Of a stretch of DNA of 64,000 nucleotides, positions 24,935 through 32,664 are shown one piece after another. Both the position numbers and the translations under genes were made by a program. The number at the start of each line of letters is the position of its first letter. Positions within the stretch are counted from its first letter, which is position 1. The notes under the pieces are model-generated. The model searched no databases and was not told where the DNA came from. It saw only the letters and a program-made list of their open reading frames with translations. Source of the stretch: Rubellimicrobium arenae (lineage in GTDB: Bacteria > Pseudomonadota > Alphaproteobacteria > Rhodobacterales > Rhodobacteraceae); assembly GCF_017916295.1 (NCBI RefSeq), contig NZ_JAFMSS010000001.1, positions 500,722 through 564,721 of the forward strand, given 5' to 3'.

Positions 24935-25966
24935 TCAGGCCGCCATCAGGTCGAGATCGTCGAGCTCGGCCCAAAGTCCGTCGGGCAGCGGCGTCTCGAA
25001 CCAGGCGATGTTCTGGTGCAGTTGGGCGGCGGTCTTGGCCCCGATGACGACGCAGGACACGGCAGGGTGCCGCATCGGGAACTGGATGGCCGCCGCCGCG
25101 AGGGGCACGCCATGGCGGTCACAGACCGCGCGAAGATCCTCGACCCTGGCGATCACGCGGGGGTCGGCATCCGCATAGTTGAACTTGCGACGTCCGCCGG
25201 CCGGGGCGGCCAAGATGCCGGAGTTGAAGACCCCGGCCAGCACCATGGCGACGCCGGCCCGCTGCGCCAGAGGCAGGAACGTCTCGGCCGCGTCGCGGTC
25301 CAGAAGGGAGTAGCGGCCTGCGAGCATCGCGCAATCGAGGTCGGTTTCCTCGATCGCATCGCGGATCGCCTGCCATTCGTTCACCCCCAGGCCAAAGCCC
25401 CGGATGTCGCCCGCGGCCCTGAGTTCGGCCAGGGCGCGGAATCCCCCGCCCGTGGTGAGGGCTCCCCAGTGATGCTCGTGCAGGTCGGCATGGGTTACCC
25501 GGCCGATGTCATGGACGTAGAGGAGGTCGATCGTGGGAAACCCGAGGCGCTGCTGGCTGTCGTCGAAGCTGCGCATGATGCCGTCGTAGCTGTAGTCGAA
25601 GACCTCACGGAAGTTCAGGCCGTTCCACCATCCCGGGTCCAAGGGGTTCTTGGGCGGAGCGGGCGGCAACCCGCGGCCCGCGCGTTCGCTGCACATGAGC
25701 CGCCCCACCTTGGTCGACAGGACGACGTCTCCTTCGACCTCCCGCAGCACCTGGCCGACCAGATGCTCGGATCGGCCGTTGCCATACATGGGCGCCGTGT
25801 CGAAGTAGCGGATCCCCGCCGCCCAAGCCGCCGACAGCATGTCGAGAGCCTGGGATGTCGGCACGTCGGCATAGAGCCCGCCCAGGGGCGCGGTCCCGAT
25901 GCCCAGGGCCGTGACCGTGAGGCCGGTGCGGCCGAGAGGTCGGGGAGTCGTCGCACGTAATGTCAT
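24935..25966 (-). CDS. Aldo/keto reductase, L-fucose / D-threo-aldose 1-dehydrogenase type
   Basis: 343-aa NAD(P)-dependent aldo/keto reductase. The catalytic tetrad is visible: Asp and Tyr in RYFDTAPMYGNGRSE, Lys in VVLSTKVGR, His in LLYVHDIG. The long insertion GLPPAPPKNPLDPGWWNGL is typical of the L-fucose dehydrogenase/pyridoxal 4-dehydrogenase subgroup. Start placed at ATG 25966 with GGAG 6 nt upstream, not at the GTG four codons earlier. Predicted to oxidise the free aldose at C1 to the lactone opened by the downstream lactonase. Confidence 0.88.
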   Translation of the reverse strand: MTLRATTPRPLGRTGLTVTALGIGTAPLGGLYADVPTSQALDMLSAAWAAGIRYFDTAPMYGNGRSEHLVGQVLREVEGDVVLSTKVGRLMCSERAGRGLPPAPPKNPLDPGWWNGLNFREVFDYSYDGIMRSFDDSQQRLGFPTIDLLYVHDIGRVTHADLHEHHWGALTTGGGFRALAELRAAGDIRGFGLGVNEWQAIRDAIEETDLDCAMLAGRYSLLDRDAAETFLPLAQRAGVAMVLAGVFNSGILAAPAGGRRKFNYADADPRVIARVEDLRAVCDRHGVPLAAAAIQFPMRHPAVSCVVIGAKTAAQLHQNIAWFETPLPDGLWAELDDLDLMAA

Positions 25967-25978
25967 CGGAAGCTCCAC

Positions 25979-26968
25979 TCAGGTCCGGTTGCGGCGCCGC
26001 GACAGCACCACCAGGCTCACGCCGACCAGCAGGAGGCTGCCCCGGACGATCTGGCGCTGGCTGTCCGTCCAGCCGAGCAGCGCCGCGCCATTGAGGAGCC
26101 CGATCAGGAGGAAGATGCCCGCCAGCGTCCCGATGACGTTCGGCTTGCCCAGCTTCAGTGCCATCCCACCCAGCAGCACCGCCGTAAGCCCGTCGAGGAA
26201 GTAGGAGTTGCCAAGGTAGGGCTGACCGGATGACAGCGCCGCTGCCAGAAGGATGCCCGCCAGGGCCGACAGGCTGCCCGACAGCAGGTAGAGCAGGACC
26301 AGGATGCGGTTGACAGGCACCCCGGCCTCGACCACGGCGGCCCGGTTCTGCTCGAGCGCGTAGATGTAGTGACCAAAGGTCAGACGTTCCTGCGCCCACC
26401 AGGCCAGTGCGTAAATCGCAAGCACGACCAGCGCGACCAGTGGCACCACGCCGAGATTGGCGGCAAGGATGCGGCCCACGAAGCCTGTCTGGCTCAGCGA
26501 GATCGAGGTGCCGAGGCCCAGAGCCGCCGCGATCGAGGCGGCCAGCGCCCCGGTGGCGATGGTGATCACGAGAGCGGGCAGGCGCATGACCCCCACGAGC
26601 AGGGCATTGAGGGCGCCGAACAGGAGCCCTGCCCCGAGTCCGGCCAGGCTCGCGGTGCCCCAGCCCGCACCGTCCCGGACCAGCACGGCGACGATCATGT
26701 TGGCGAGCGCCGCCACCGACATGAAGCTGACATCGATCTCGCCCGCGGCGATGATCCAGGTCAGGCCGAGGAACATCAGGCCCGCGATCGCCGCGGACCG
26801 CATCATCTCGTTCAGGTTGGCCTCGCTGGCGAAGGCTGGACGCAGCAGGGCGAAGGTCACGAACACGACGGCCAGCAGCACGAAGAAGCCGTAGCGGGTC
26901 AGGACGTGCCTCGGGTCGGTTCTGCGCCGAGCCTGCGCCGGGCCAAGAGCTTGTCCGAAATCGGTCAT
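25979..26968 (-). CDS. CUT2 sugar ABC transporter permease (second)
   Basis: 329-aa RbsC/AraH-type permease. The (A/G)GxIDxS signature appears as WIIAAGEIDVSFMSVAALAN, and the GVPVNRILVLLYLLSGSLSA loop is typical. A multispan hydrophobic profile follows a polar N-terminus. The start ATG overlaps the preceding permease stop (ATGA at 26965-26968). Two different permease genes in one CUT2 system imply a heterodimeric channel. Confidence 0.92.
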   Translation of the reverse strand: MTDFGQALGPAQARRRTDPRHVLTRYGFFVLLAVVFVTFALLRPAFASEANLNEMMRSAAIAGLMFLGLTWIIAAGEIDVSFMSVAALANMIVAVLVRDGAGWGTASLAGLGAGLLFGALNALLVGVMRLPALVITIATGALAASIAAALGLGTSISLSQTGFVGRILAANLGVVPLVALVVLAIYALAWWAQERLTFGHYIYALEQNRAAVVEAGVPVNRILVLLYLLSGSLSALAGILLAAALSSGQPYLGNSYFLDGLTAVLLGGMALKLGKPNVIGTLAGIFLLIGLLNGAALLGWTDSQRQIVRGSLLLVGVSLVVLSRRRNRT

Positions 26969-27939
26969 GGGCGGGCCTCGGAAGTGCGACGGAAGGGCTG
27001 GCCAAGAACGGCCGTGATGCGGGGATCGAAGCCGGCGATAGCCAGGATCAGGACGGTGCTCACGATGGCGTCGCTGTAGTAATAGGGGATGGCCAGCAGC
27101 GTGAACCCGTTCAGCATGGCCGACATCAGGAGCGTCCCGGCCAGGGTTGCACCGACCGACGGCCGCCCGAACAAAGCCGCCCCGAGATAGACCGCCGCGA
27201 AGGCCGGCATCAGGAGCTGGTTACCTGCCGTGACGTTCGCCGCGCCGGACGACGCCACCAGCAGCGTGATGGCAAGGCACGCGCCCGCGCCCGACAGGGC
27301 AAAGGCCACCAGGACGTATCGTTCGACCGGCACGCCGGAGAAGCGCGCCGAGACGCGGTTCTCGCCGGTCGCATAGAAGGCATGGCCAAAGCGCGTGGCA
27401 TGCAGCAGCACGAAGGCCACCAGCGCGACTCCGGCAAGGATGGCGAAGGGCTGATCCAGACCAAGGACCCGGCGGTCGTTGATGTCGAGGATGCCCGACA
27501 TGAAGAAATTCTCCGAGATCGACGTCCCGTTCGAGTAGAAGTAGGACAGGCCGATCGCCACGCCGCCGGTCGCGATGGTCGTCACGATATCCGGCAGCCG
27601 GAAGCGCGCGACCGCGATGCCGTTCACCAGGCCGATTGCGGCGCCGACCCCGATCCCTCCGGCGATTGCCAGCGACAGGGGGGCCCCCGACGCGATGAGC
27701 CAGCCCAGCGTCATCGCCCCCAGCGAGGCGACGCCCGGAAAGGACAGGTCGTACTGGCGGACCACGATGACAAAGGTCAGTCCCAGGGCCGCAAGGCCCT
27801 GCACGGACATGTGGCGGGCCAGGGCACGGAGGTTGCCCGACGACAGGTAGGCGGCCGATTGGCTCTGGAAGACCAGGGCGATGATCGCCAGGAGCGCGAC
27901 GAAGGCCAGCCCCCGCCAAAGGATCGTGGATCGTGTCAT
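26965..27939 (-). CDS. CUT2 sugar ABC transporter permease (first)
   Basis: 324-aa RbsC-type permease. Signature VVRQYDLSFPGVASLGAMTL corresponds to the family's GIDLSVG region, with Q-Y-D in place of G-I-D. GVPVERYVLVAFALSGAGAC and NQLLMPAFAAVYLGAALFGR are further family segments. ATG at 27939 overlaps the ATPase stop (ATGA); a longer open frame upstream is out of character for the family. Confidence 0.92.
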   Translation of the reverse strand: MTRSTILWRGLAFVALLAIIALVFQSQSAAYLSSGNLRALARHMSVQGLAALGLTFVIVVRQYDLSFPGVASLGAMTLGWLIASGAPLSLAIAGGIGVGAAIGLVNGIAVARFRLPDIVTTIATGGVAIGLSYFYSNGTSISENFFMSGILDINDRRVLGLDQPFAILAGVALVAFVLLHATRFGHAFYATGENRVSARFSGVPVERYVLVAFALSGAGACLAITLLVASSGAANVTAGNQLLMPAFAAVYLGAALFGRPSVGATLAGTLLMSAMLNGFTLLAIPYYYSDAIVSTVLILAIAGFDPRITAVLGQPFRRTSEARP

Positions 27940-29489
27940 GCGGGAACCGCTCCCATGATGCCGGCCGAAAGAAGGTCGTCCCGGCTGGTGCCGCGACGGG
28001 GCTCGCCGATGGGGCGCCCCTTGTAGAGGGCGAGGGTACGGTCGGCCAGGCCGTGCACCTCGTCGCAATCCGAGGACATGACGATCACCGCCGCCTCGCG
28101 CGAGAGATCCCGCATGATCTGGTACAGCGTCGCGCGCGCCCCGATGTCCACGCCGACGGTGGGCTCGACGAAGATGTAGACGTCGGCCTTGCAATACAGG
28201 CCCTTCGCGATGACGATCTTCTGCTGGTTCCCGCCCGAGAAGGCCCGCGCCGGCCGGTCGAGCCTGGGGGGCTGGAGCGCGACCCGCGTGGCCAGTTCGG
28301 CCGTGGCGCGCCGGTTGGACCCGAACCGCAGGAGCCCGGCCAGCCCGGCCGAACGCCCCGGGTTTGCCAGCGTGGTGTTGAACACCACGTCCTCGTCAAG
28401 CGTCAGGCCCTCGGCACGACGGTCGCCCGGGACAAGGAACATCCCCTTGCGCAGCGCCTCGGCAGGGCTGCGGAACCGCTGCTCCCGGCCATGCAACCGG
28501 ATCGTTCCCCCATCGGCGGCCAGGGCGCCAAAGAGCGTCTTCGAGAGTTCGTCGATGCCCGAGCCGACGAGCCCGAACAGGCCAAGGATCTCCCCGCGTC
28601 GGGCGGCGAAGCTCACGTTGCGGAACTGGCCTTCGCGGCTCAGGTCCGTGACCTCGAGGACCGGCGTGCCCGTGCCGTCACCGTCGCGGGCCGGGAAGAT
28701 GTCGCCGCTTTCCCGGTCCAGCATCAGCGTGGGAATGGAGATCCCCTGCGCCCGCGCCTCGGACGCGGTGAAGCTGGCCACGTTGCGGCCGGCCCGGAAC
28801 ACGGTGAATCGGTCGGCGATCTCGAAGACCTCTTCGAGGCGGTGCGTGATGTAGATGATGGCGATCCCAGCCGCCTTGAGACTGCGCATCAGCCGGAACA
28901 GCGACGCCTTCTCGCGCTCGGTCAGCGTGGAGGTGGGCTCGTCCAGGATCAGGATGCGGATGTCGTCGCGACGGAGCGCATGGAGGATGGCGACAATCTC
29001 GCGGTCCACGGCGGGCATGTCCGCGACCTTGGCGTTCAGGTCGACCTCGACCGGAAAGCGGGAGAGCAGCGCTTGGGCCCGCGCGCGGAGGGCACGGCGG
29101 TCCATGCGCTGGAACAGCCCCGCGCGGAGCGCCTCGTCGCCCAGGAAGATGTTCTCGGCCCCCGTCAGGTCGCCGACCAGTTCGGGATGCTGCTGGACGC
29201 AGGCGATCCCGGCCTCGATGGCGGCCCGAGGACTACCAAGCTCCAGCTCGGCCCCGCCCAGGCGGATCGTGCCCGCATCCTTGGAGTAGACGCCGGACAG
29301 GATCTTGATGAGCGTCGACTTGCCCGCGCCGTTCACGCCGAGAAGCGCGTGGATTTCGCCCGCCTCCAGCGTGAAATCCACCCCGTCGAGCGCCTTCACG
29401 ACGCCGAAGCGCTTTTCGATGCGCTCCATGTTGAGAATATGGCCCACCTGCTTGGTCCTCCGCTGAGCCTGGGCAGGGTCCGGCGACAT
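27936..29489 (-). CDS. CUT2 sugar ABC transporter ATP-binding protein (RbsA/MglA type)
   Basis: 517-aa double-ATPase. First half: Walker A GVNGAGKST, a degenerate signature (MPAVDREIVAILHAL in place of LSGGQ, usual for the family) and Walker B ILILDEPTSTLT. Second half: modified Walker A GLVGSGIDELSKTLFG, canonical signature FSGGNQQKIVIAKGL, and a Walker B region reading VYIFVEPTVGVD with V for the usual D before E. The N-terminus has ~16 residues more than typical, so translation might begin at ATG 29429 instead, though I see no ribosome site for either. The annotated start codon lies in the loop of a hairpin. Confidence 0.92.
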   Translation of the reverse strand: MSPDPAQAQRRTKQVGHILNMERIEKRFGVVKALDGVDFTLEAGEIHALLGVNGAGKSTLIKILSGVYSKDAGTIRLGGAELELGSPRAAIEAGIACVQQHPELVGDLTGAENIFLGDEALRAGLFQRMDRRALRARAQALLSRFPVEVDLNAKVADMPAVDREIVAILHALRRDDIRILILDEPTSTLTEREKASLFRLMRSLKAAGIAIIYITHRLEEVFEIADRFTVFRAGRNVASFTASEARAQGISIPTLMLDRESGDIFPARDGDGTGTPVLEVTDLSREGQFRNVSFAARRGEILGLFGLVGSGIDELSKTLFGALAADGGTIRLHGREQRFRSPAEALRKGMFLVPGDRRAEGLTLDEDVVFNTTLANPGRSAGLAGLLRFGSNRRATAELATRVALQPPRLDRPARAFSGGNQQKIVIAKGLYCKADVYIFVEPTVGVDIGARATLYQIMRDLSREAAVIVMSSDCDEVHGLADRTLALYKGRPIGEPRRGTSRDDLLSAGIMGAVPA

Positions 29490-29503
29490 GGGGCCGCCGG
29501 ACC
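29477..29503 (-). promoter_or_regulatory. Hairpin between binding-protein and ATPase genes, enclosing the ATPase start codon
   Basis: Perfect 9-bp stem GGTCCGGCG / CGCCGGACC with a 9-nt loop, 9 nt after the binding-protein stop codon. The ATG of the ATPase gene (29489-29487) falls in the loop. Confidence 0.6.
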
Positions 29504-29512
29504 GGTCACGCT

Positions 29513-30571
29513 CTAGAGAACGCGGTTCCAGCCGAGCTTCGCGGCCTCGCCGGGCATGTCGTAGGTGTCCGGGATCGTGTCGAGCGGCGTGAGGCTGTCC
29601 TGCGTGACCGCATAGGACGGCGTGATCACGAAGCGGGGCGCCTGGCGCCCGGCCACGACTTCATGCGCGTAGAACGCGTTCATGTAGGCCATCTCGTAGA
29701 AGCTCTGGGCGAGCGTCAGGGCGAAGGGCGACCCGGCCTTGATGTACTCGAAGGACTGCTGCCCGCCGTCGATGCCGGTGATGAACACGTCCCGGCTGGC
29801 CGCGCGGATCGCCAGGGTGCCTTCCGAGGCCGCTCCGTCCCAGGCGCACCAGATCGCGTTCAGCTCCGGGTTCGCGGTCAGGATCTGGTCCACGACCTGC
29901 CGCGGCGTGGTCGAGCCGCCCAGCGCGAAGGCGATCTCGGACACGATCTCGATGTCGGGGTAGCGCACGAAGACCGACTTCGCGCCCAGCGTCCGCATGT
30001 CCCAGCTTTCGTTCGACGGAAGGGACACGAGGGCCACCTTCCCCTTCCCGCCCAGGCGGTCGGCGATGTACTGGGCGCCGTACGAGCCGAGGCCGAAGTT
30101 GTTCGACATCGCCGTCGAGGTCACGGTCGTGTTGGGCACGTAGCTGTCGCCCACGAAGATCGGCACGCCCGAGGCGACGGCGGCCTGAACGGCCGGCGCG
30201 ATGGCAGCGGCATCGGCGGGCGTGATGAAGATGGCGGCGGGTTTCGACGCGACGAAGGCGGCGATCTGGTCGGCCTGCTTCTTGATGTCGTAGTTCGCGT
30301 CCGCGATCGTCAGCGTGCCGCCCAGGCGGTTCACCGCATCCTGGTAGCCGTTGACGATGTGACGGCCCGATTCCCACACCGTCCATCCAAGGGACGCGCA
30401 GAACTGCAGGTCCTGCGCCTGCGCGAGGCGGGGCTTGCCCAGCGCCGCCGCGACGGTCACGGCCGCGCCCATCGAGAGCAGCCCACGGCGGGTCAGCTGG
30501 AAGCCCCCGTGGTGCGAGACGAGCTGGGGCTTGGCCCCGGTTCCCTGCGTATCGTCGATCCGGTCAGTCAT
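29513..30571 (-). CDS. CUT2 sugar ABC transporter substrate-binding protein (Tat-exported)
   Basis: 352-aa type-1 periplasmic sugar-binding protein. Tat-type leader FQLTRRGLLSMGAAVTVAAA begins about residue 25, with cleavage after LAQAQ. Mature segments QFCASLGWTVWESGRHIVNG, IFITPADAAAIAPAVQAAVA and FITGIDGGQQSFEYIKAG match the RbsB cleft strands. Belongs to the same minus-strand operon as the Fe-alcohol dehydrogenase upstream and the ATPase and permeases downstream. Expected ligand is the aldose oxidised by the aldo/keto reductase of the same operon. Confidence 0.92.
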   Translation of the reverse strand: MTDRIDDTQGTGAKPQLVSHHGGFQLTRRGLLSMGAAVTVAAALGKPRLAQAQDLQFCASLGWTVWESGRHIVNGYQDAVNRLGGTLTIADANYDIKKQADQIAAFVASKPAAIFITPADAAAIAPAVQAAVASGVPIFVGDSYVPNTTVTSTAMSNNFGLGSYGAQYIADRLGGKGKVALVSLPSNESWDMRTLGAKSVFVRYPDIEIVSEIAFALGGSTTPRQVVDQILTANPELNAIWCAWDGAASEGTLAIRAASRDVFITGIDGGQQSFEYIKAGSPFALTLAQSFYEMAYMNAFYAHEVVAGRQAPRFVITPSYAVTQDSLTPLDTIPDTYDMPGEAAKLGWNRVL

Positions 30572-30630
30572 GGTTTCATTCCTCCCCTTCGTGGCTCCGC
30601 GTCATGCGGGATAGATGCTGCGGCGCCCGG

Positions 30631-31740
30631 TCAGGCGGCGTCGCGCAGGATGTGCAGGTAATCGGCCTCGGTCGCCGTCCGCGGGTTCGTGGCGTGGCAG
30701 TGGTCCTTCAGCGCGGCCCGGGCGACGTCCTCCATCATCGCTTCGGTCACGCCCATGGCGGCAAGGCCGGACGGCATGCCGATCCGCCGGTTGAGAGCGT
30801 CCACCGCCTGGTCCGGAGCCCCGCCGAACATCTCGGCCAGCCGGTCCCACTTGTCCCCGATGGCGGGACGGTTGAAGCGCAGCACTGCGGGCATGAGAAC
30901 GGCGTTCAGCGTGCCGTGATGCAGGTTCAGCTCGCGGATCGCGCCCAGCGGGTGGGTCAGCGCATGGACGGCGCCCAGCCCTTTCTGAAAGGCCATGGCC
31001 CCTTCCAGCGCGCAGACCATCATGTCGCGCCGGGCCTCGGCGTCGCGTCCATCCGCCATCGCACGCTCCAGGGCGCGCAGGCCGCGGACCAGCCCATCGA
31101 GGGCGATGGCTTCGGCCGGTGGATTGAAGCCGGGGGCGATGTAGGTTTCGACGCAATGGGATAGGGCGTCCATCCCCGTGGCTGCCGTCAATCCGCGGGG
31201 CAGACCATAGGTCAACTCGGGATCGCACAAGGCGAGGCTGGGCAGCATATGGGGCGAGATGATGCCCAGCTTGCGCCCATCGGCGGTGTTGATGACGGCA
31301 GCCCGTCCCACCTCGGCGCCCGTGCCGGAGGTGGTGGGAATGGCGACCATGGGGCAGATCCGGCCATGGATCCGCGCAAGCCCGCCGTTCACAAGCGCAT
31401 ACTGCGACAACGGCCCCTCGTGCCCCGTCAGCAGCCGGGCTGCCTTGGCCAGATCCACGGACGACCCGCCCCCAAGCCCGACGATCCCGTCGCAGTTCGA
31501 GGCCACGTAAAGGGCATGGGCCGCCAGGACAGCATCCTCGGTCGGGTTCGCCGGCGTGCCATCAAAGATCACCGCGTCGGGCACGAGGGACATCACCCGC
31601 CCTGCGATCCCGGTCGCGACGATTCCCGCATCGGTCGCGATCAGGGGCCGCCGGACGCCCAGTTGCGCGAGAAACTCCGGCAGGCGCGCGATCATGCCCT
31701 CACCGAACTCCACACGGGTCAGGTAGGCGATCGTGCTCAT
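30631..31740 (-). CDS. Iron-containing (group III) alcohol dehydrogenase
   Basis: 369-aa Fe-ADH. Nucleotide motif GLGGGSSVDLAKAARLL and AIPTTSGTGAEVGRAAVI are clear. Metal ligands are intact: Asp and His in GMDALSHCVETY, His in KGLGAVHALTHPLGA, His in LNLHHGTLNAV. This places it near lactaldehyde reductase (FucO), butanol dehydrogenase and maleylacetate reductase. First gene of the minus arm, divergent from gntR. In a fucose-type pathway it could reduce L-lactaldehyde to propanediol or oxidise a sugar-derived alcohol. Substrate unproven. Confidence 0.88.
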   Translation of the reverse strand: MSTIAYLTRVEFGEGMIARLPEFLAQLGVRRPLIATDAGIVATGIAGRVMSLVPDAVIFDGTPANPTEDAVLAAHALYVASNCDGIVGLGGGSSVDLAKAARLLTGHEGPLSQYALVNGGLARIHGRICPMVAIPTTSGTGAEVGRAAVINTADGRKLGIISPHMLPSLALCDPELTYGLPRGLTAATGMDALSHCVETYIAPGFNPPAEAIALDGLVRGLRALERAMADGRDAEARRDMMVCALEGAMAFQKGLGAVHALTHPLGAIRELNLHHGTLNAVLMPAVLRFNRPAIGDKWDRLAEMFGGAPDQAVDALNRRIGMPSGLAAMGVTEAMMEDVARAALKDHCHATNPRTATEADYLHILRDAA

Positions 31741-31876
31741 GTCAGATCATTCCGGCCGCAGAGCCGATGCAACAATTCCATCTGTCCTCCCATCCCCGAC
31801 CAACGAGCGCAGGAGCGCGACCCCTTGGTCCGAGGGCACCTTGCAGGAGCGCTGAACTTTCCGCTTGCGCCCCCAA

Positions 31877-31891
31877 CTGATATATGAGTTA
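31877..31891. promoter_or_regulatory. Operator copy 1 of a 15-bp inverted pair
   Basis: CTGATATATGAGTTA, the exact reverse complement of the sequence at 31932-31946. Its 12-bp core CTGATATATGAG is itself nearly palindromic (10 of 12 positions). It lies 137 bp upstream of the Fe-ADH start. Confidence 0.75.
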
Positions 31892-31931
31892 GTAATGCCA
31901 TGATGAAAGCTGCTGTCAATGCCCTTTCTCA

Positions 31932-31946
31932 TAACTCATATATCAG
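31932..31946. promoter_or_regulatory. Operator copy 2 of a 15-bp inverted pair
   Basis: TAACTCATATATCAG, perfect inverted partner of 31877-31891, centres 55 bp apart. It lies 40 bp before the gntR start, in the shared divergent promoter region. Probably bound by the adjacent GntR regulator. Confidence 0.75.
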
Positions 31947-31985
31947 CCTAGAGGCAGCATCTTGCTCAGGTTCGAGGAGGAGATC

Positions 31986-32663
31986 ATGAAGGAACGGGCG
32001 GTCCCCAAGGCGGATCAGATATACGAGTTTCTGCGTCGTGCGATCGTGCGACTCGAGGTTGAGCCCGGCGCGGCCATCTCCGAGAAGGACATCTCCGCAG
32101 AATTCGGAGTCTCCCGCACGCCCGTCCGCGAGGCCATCCAGCGCTTGGCCGACGAAGACCTCATCAACATCTTTCCGCACTCCGGCACCTATGTGAGCCG
32201 GATCTCCTTCAAGGTCGCCGAGGAAGGCTTCGTCATCCGCCGCGCCCTCGAGATCGAGAGCGTGCGCCGTGCCGTGCAGCGCATCGACGACGGGCAGGTC
32301 GCCCACCTCAAGGCCACCATCCAGCGGATGCGCCGCATCCTCGAGGAGGATCGCCTGAGCGATTACCTTGAGGAGGACGACATTCTCCACTTCGGCGTGG
32401 CCCAGGCCAGCGGCTTCCCCCGGATCTGGAAGTTCATCAGCCTGGCGAAGGTCCACCTCGACCGCATGCGCCAGCTCTCTGCCCCGGTTCCGGGCCACTT
32501 GGCCGACGTGACCGAGCAGCACGCCGCCATCGTCGCCGCCCTCGAACGGCGCAACGCCGATCAGGCCGAGCTGGCCATGCGGATCCACCTCGACAGCTCC
32601 TTCGCCGTCATGGCCGGGATGTACGAGGACAAGGTCAACCTCTTCAAGGACAAGGACGCCTAG
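31986..32663 (+). CDS. GntR family transcriptional regulator (FadR/FCD subfamily)
   Basis: 225 aa. N-terminal winged helix (about 5-75) with GntR signature ISEKDISAEFGVSRTPVREA and the wing INIFPHSGTYVSRI. The C-terminal all-helical FCD domain has metal-ligand candidates in LEEDDILHFGVAQASG, VTEQHAAIVAAL and AMRIHLDSSF. Start chosen at ATG 31986 with GAGGAGG about 6 nt upstream; a TTG at 31962 is open but has no site. Divergent from the Fe-ADH/importer operon and first gene of the plus arm. Predicted to repress both arms through the inverted repeats at 31877-31946, with a pathway intermediate as effector. Confidence 0.92.
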   Translation: MKERAVPKADQIYEFLRRAIVRLEVEPGAAISEKDISAEFGVSRTPVREAIQRLADEDLINIFPHSGTYVSRISFKVAEEGFVIRRALEIESVRRAVQRIDDGQVAHLKATIQRMRRILEEDRLSDYLEEDDILHFGVAQASGFPRIWKFISLAKVHLDRMRQLSAPVPGHLADVTEQHAAIVAALERRNADQAELAMRIHLDSSFAVMAGMYEDKVNLFKDKDA

Positions 32664-32664
32664 T

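Noticed and set aside
31877..31946. Inverted repeats read as ends of a small mobile element
   Set aside because: Only 70 bp in total, no transposase, no target duplication; the divergent promoter context fits operators.
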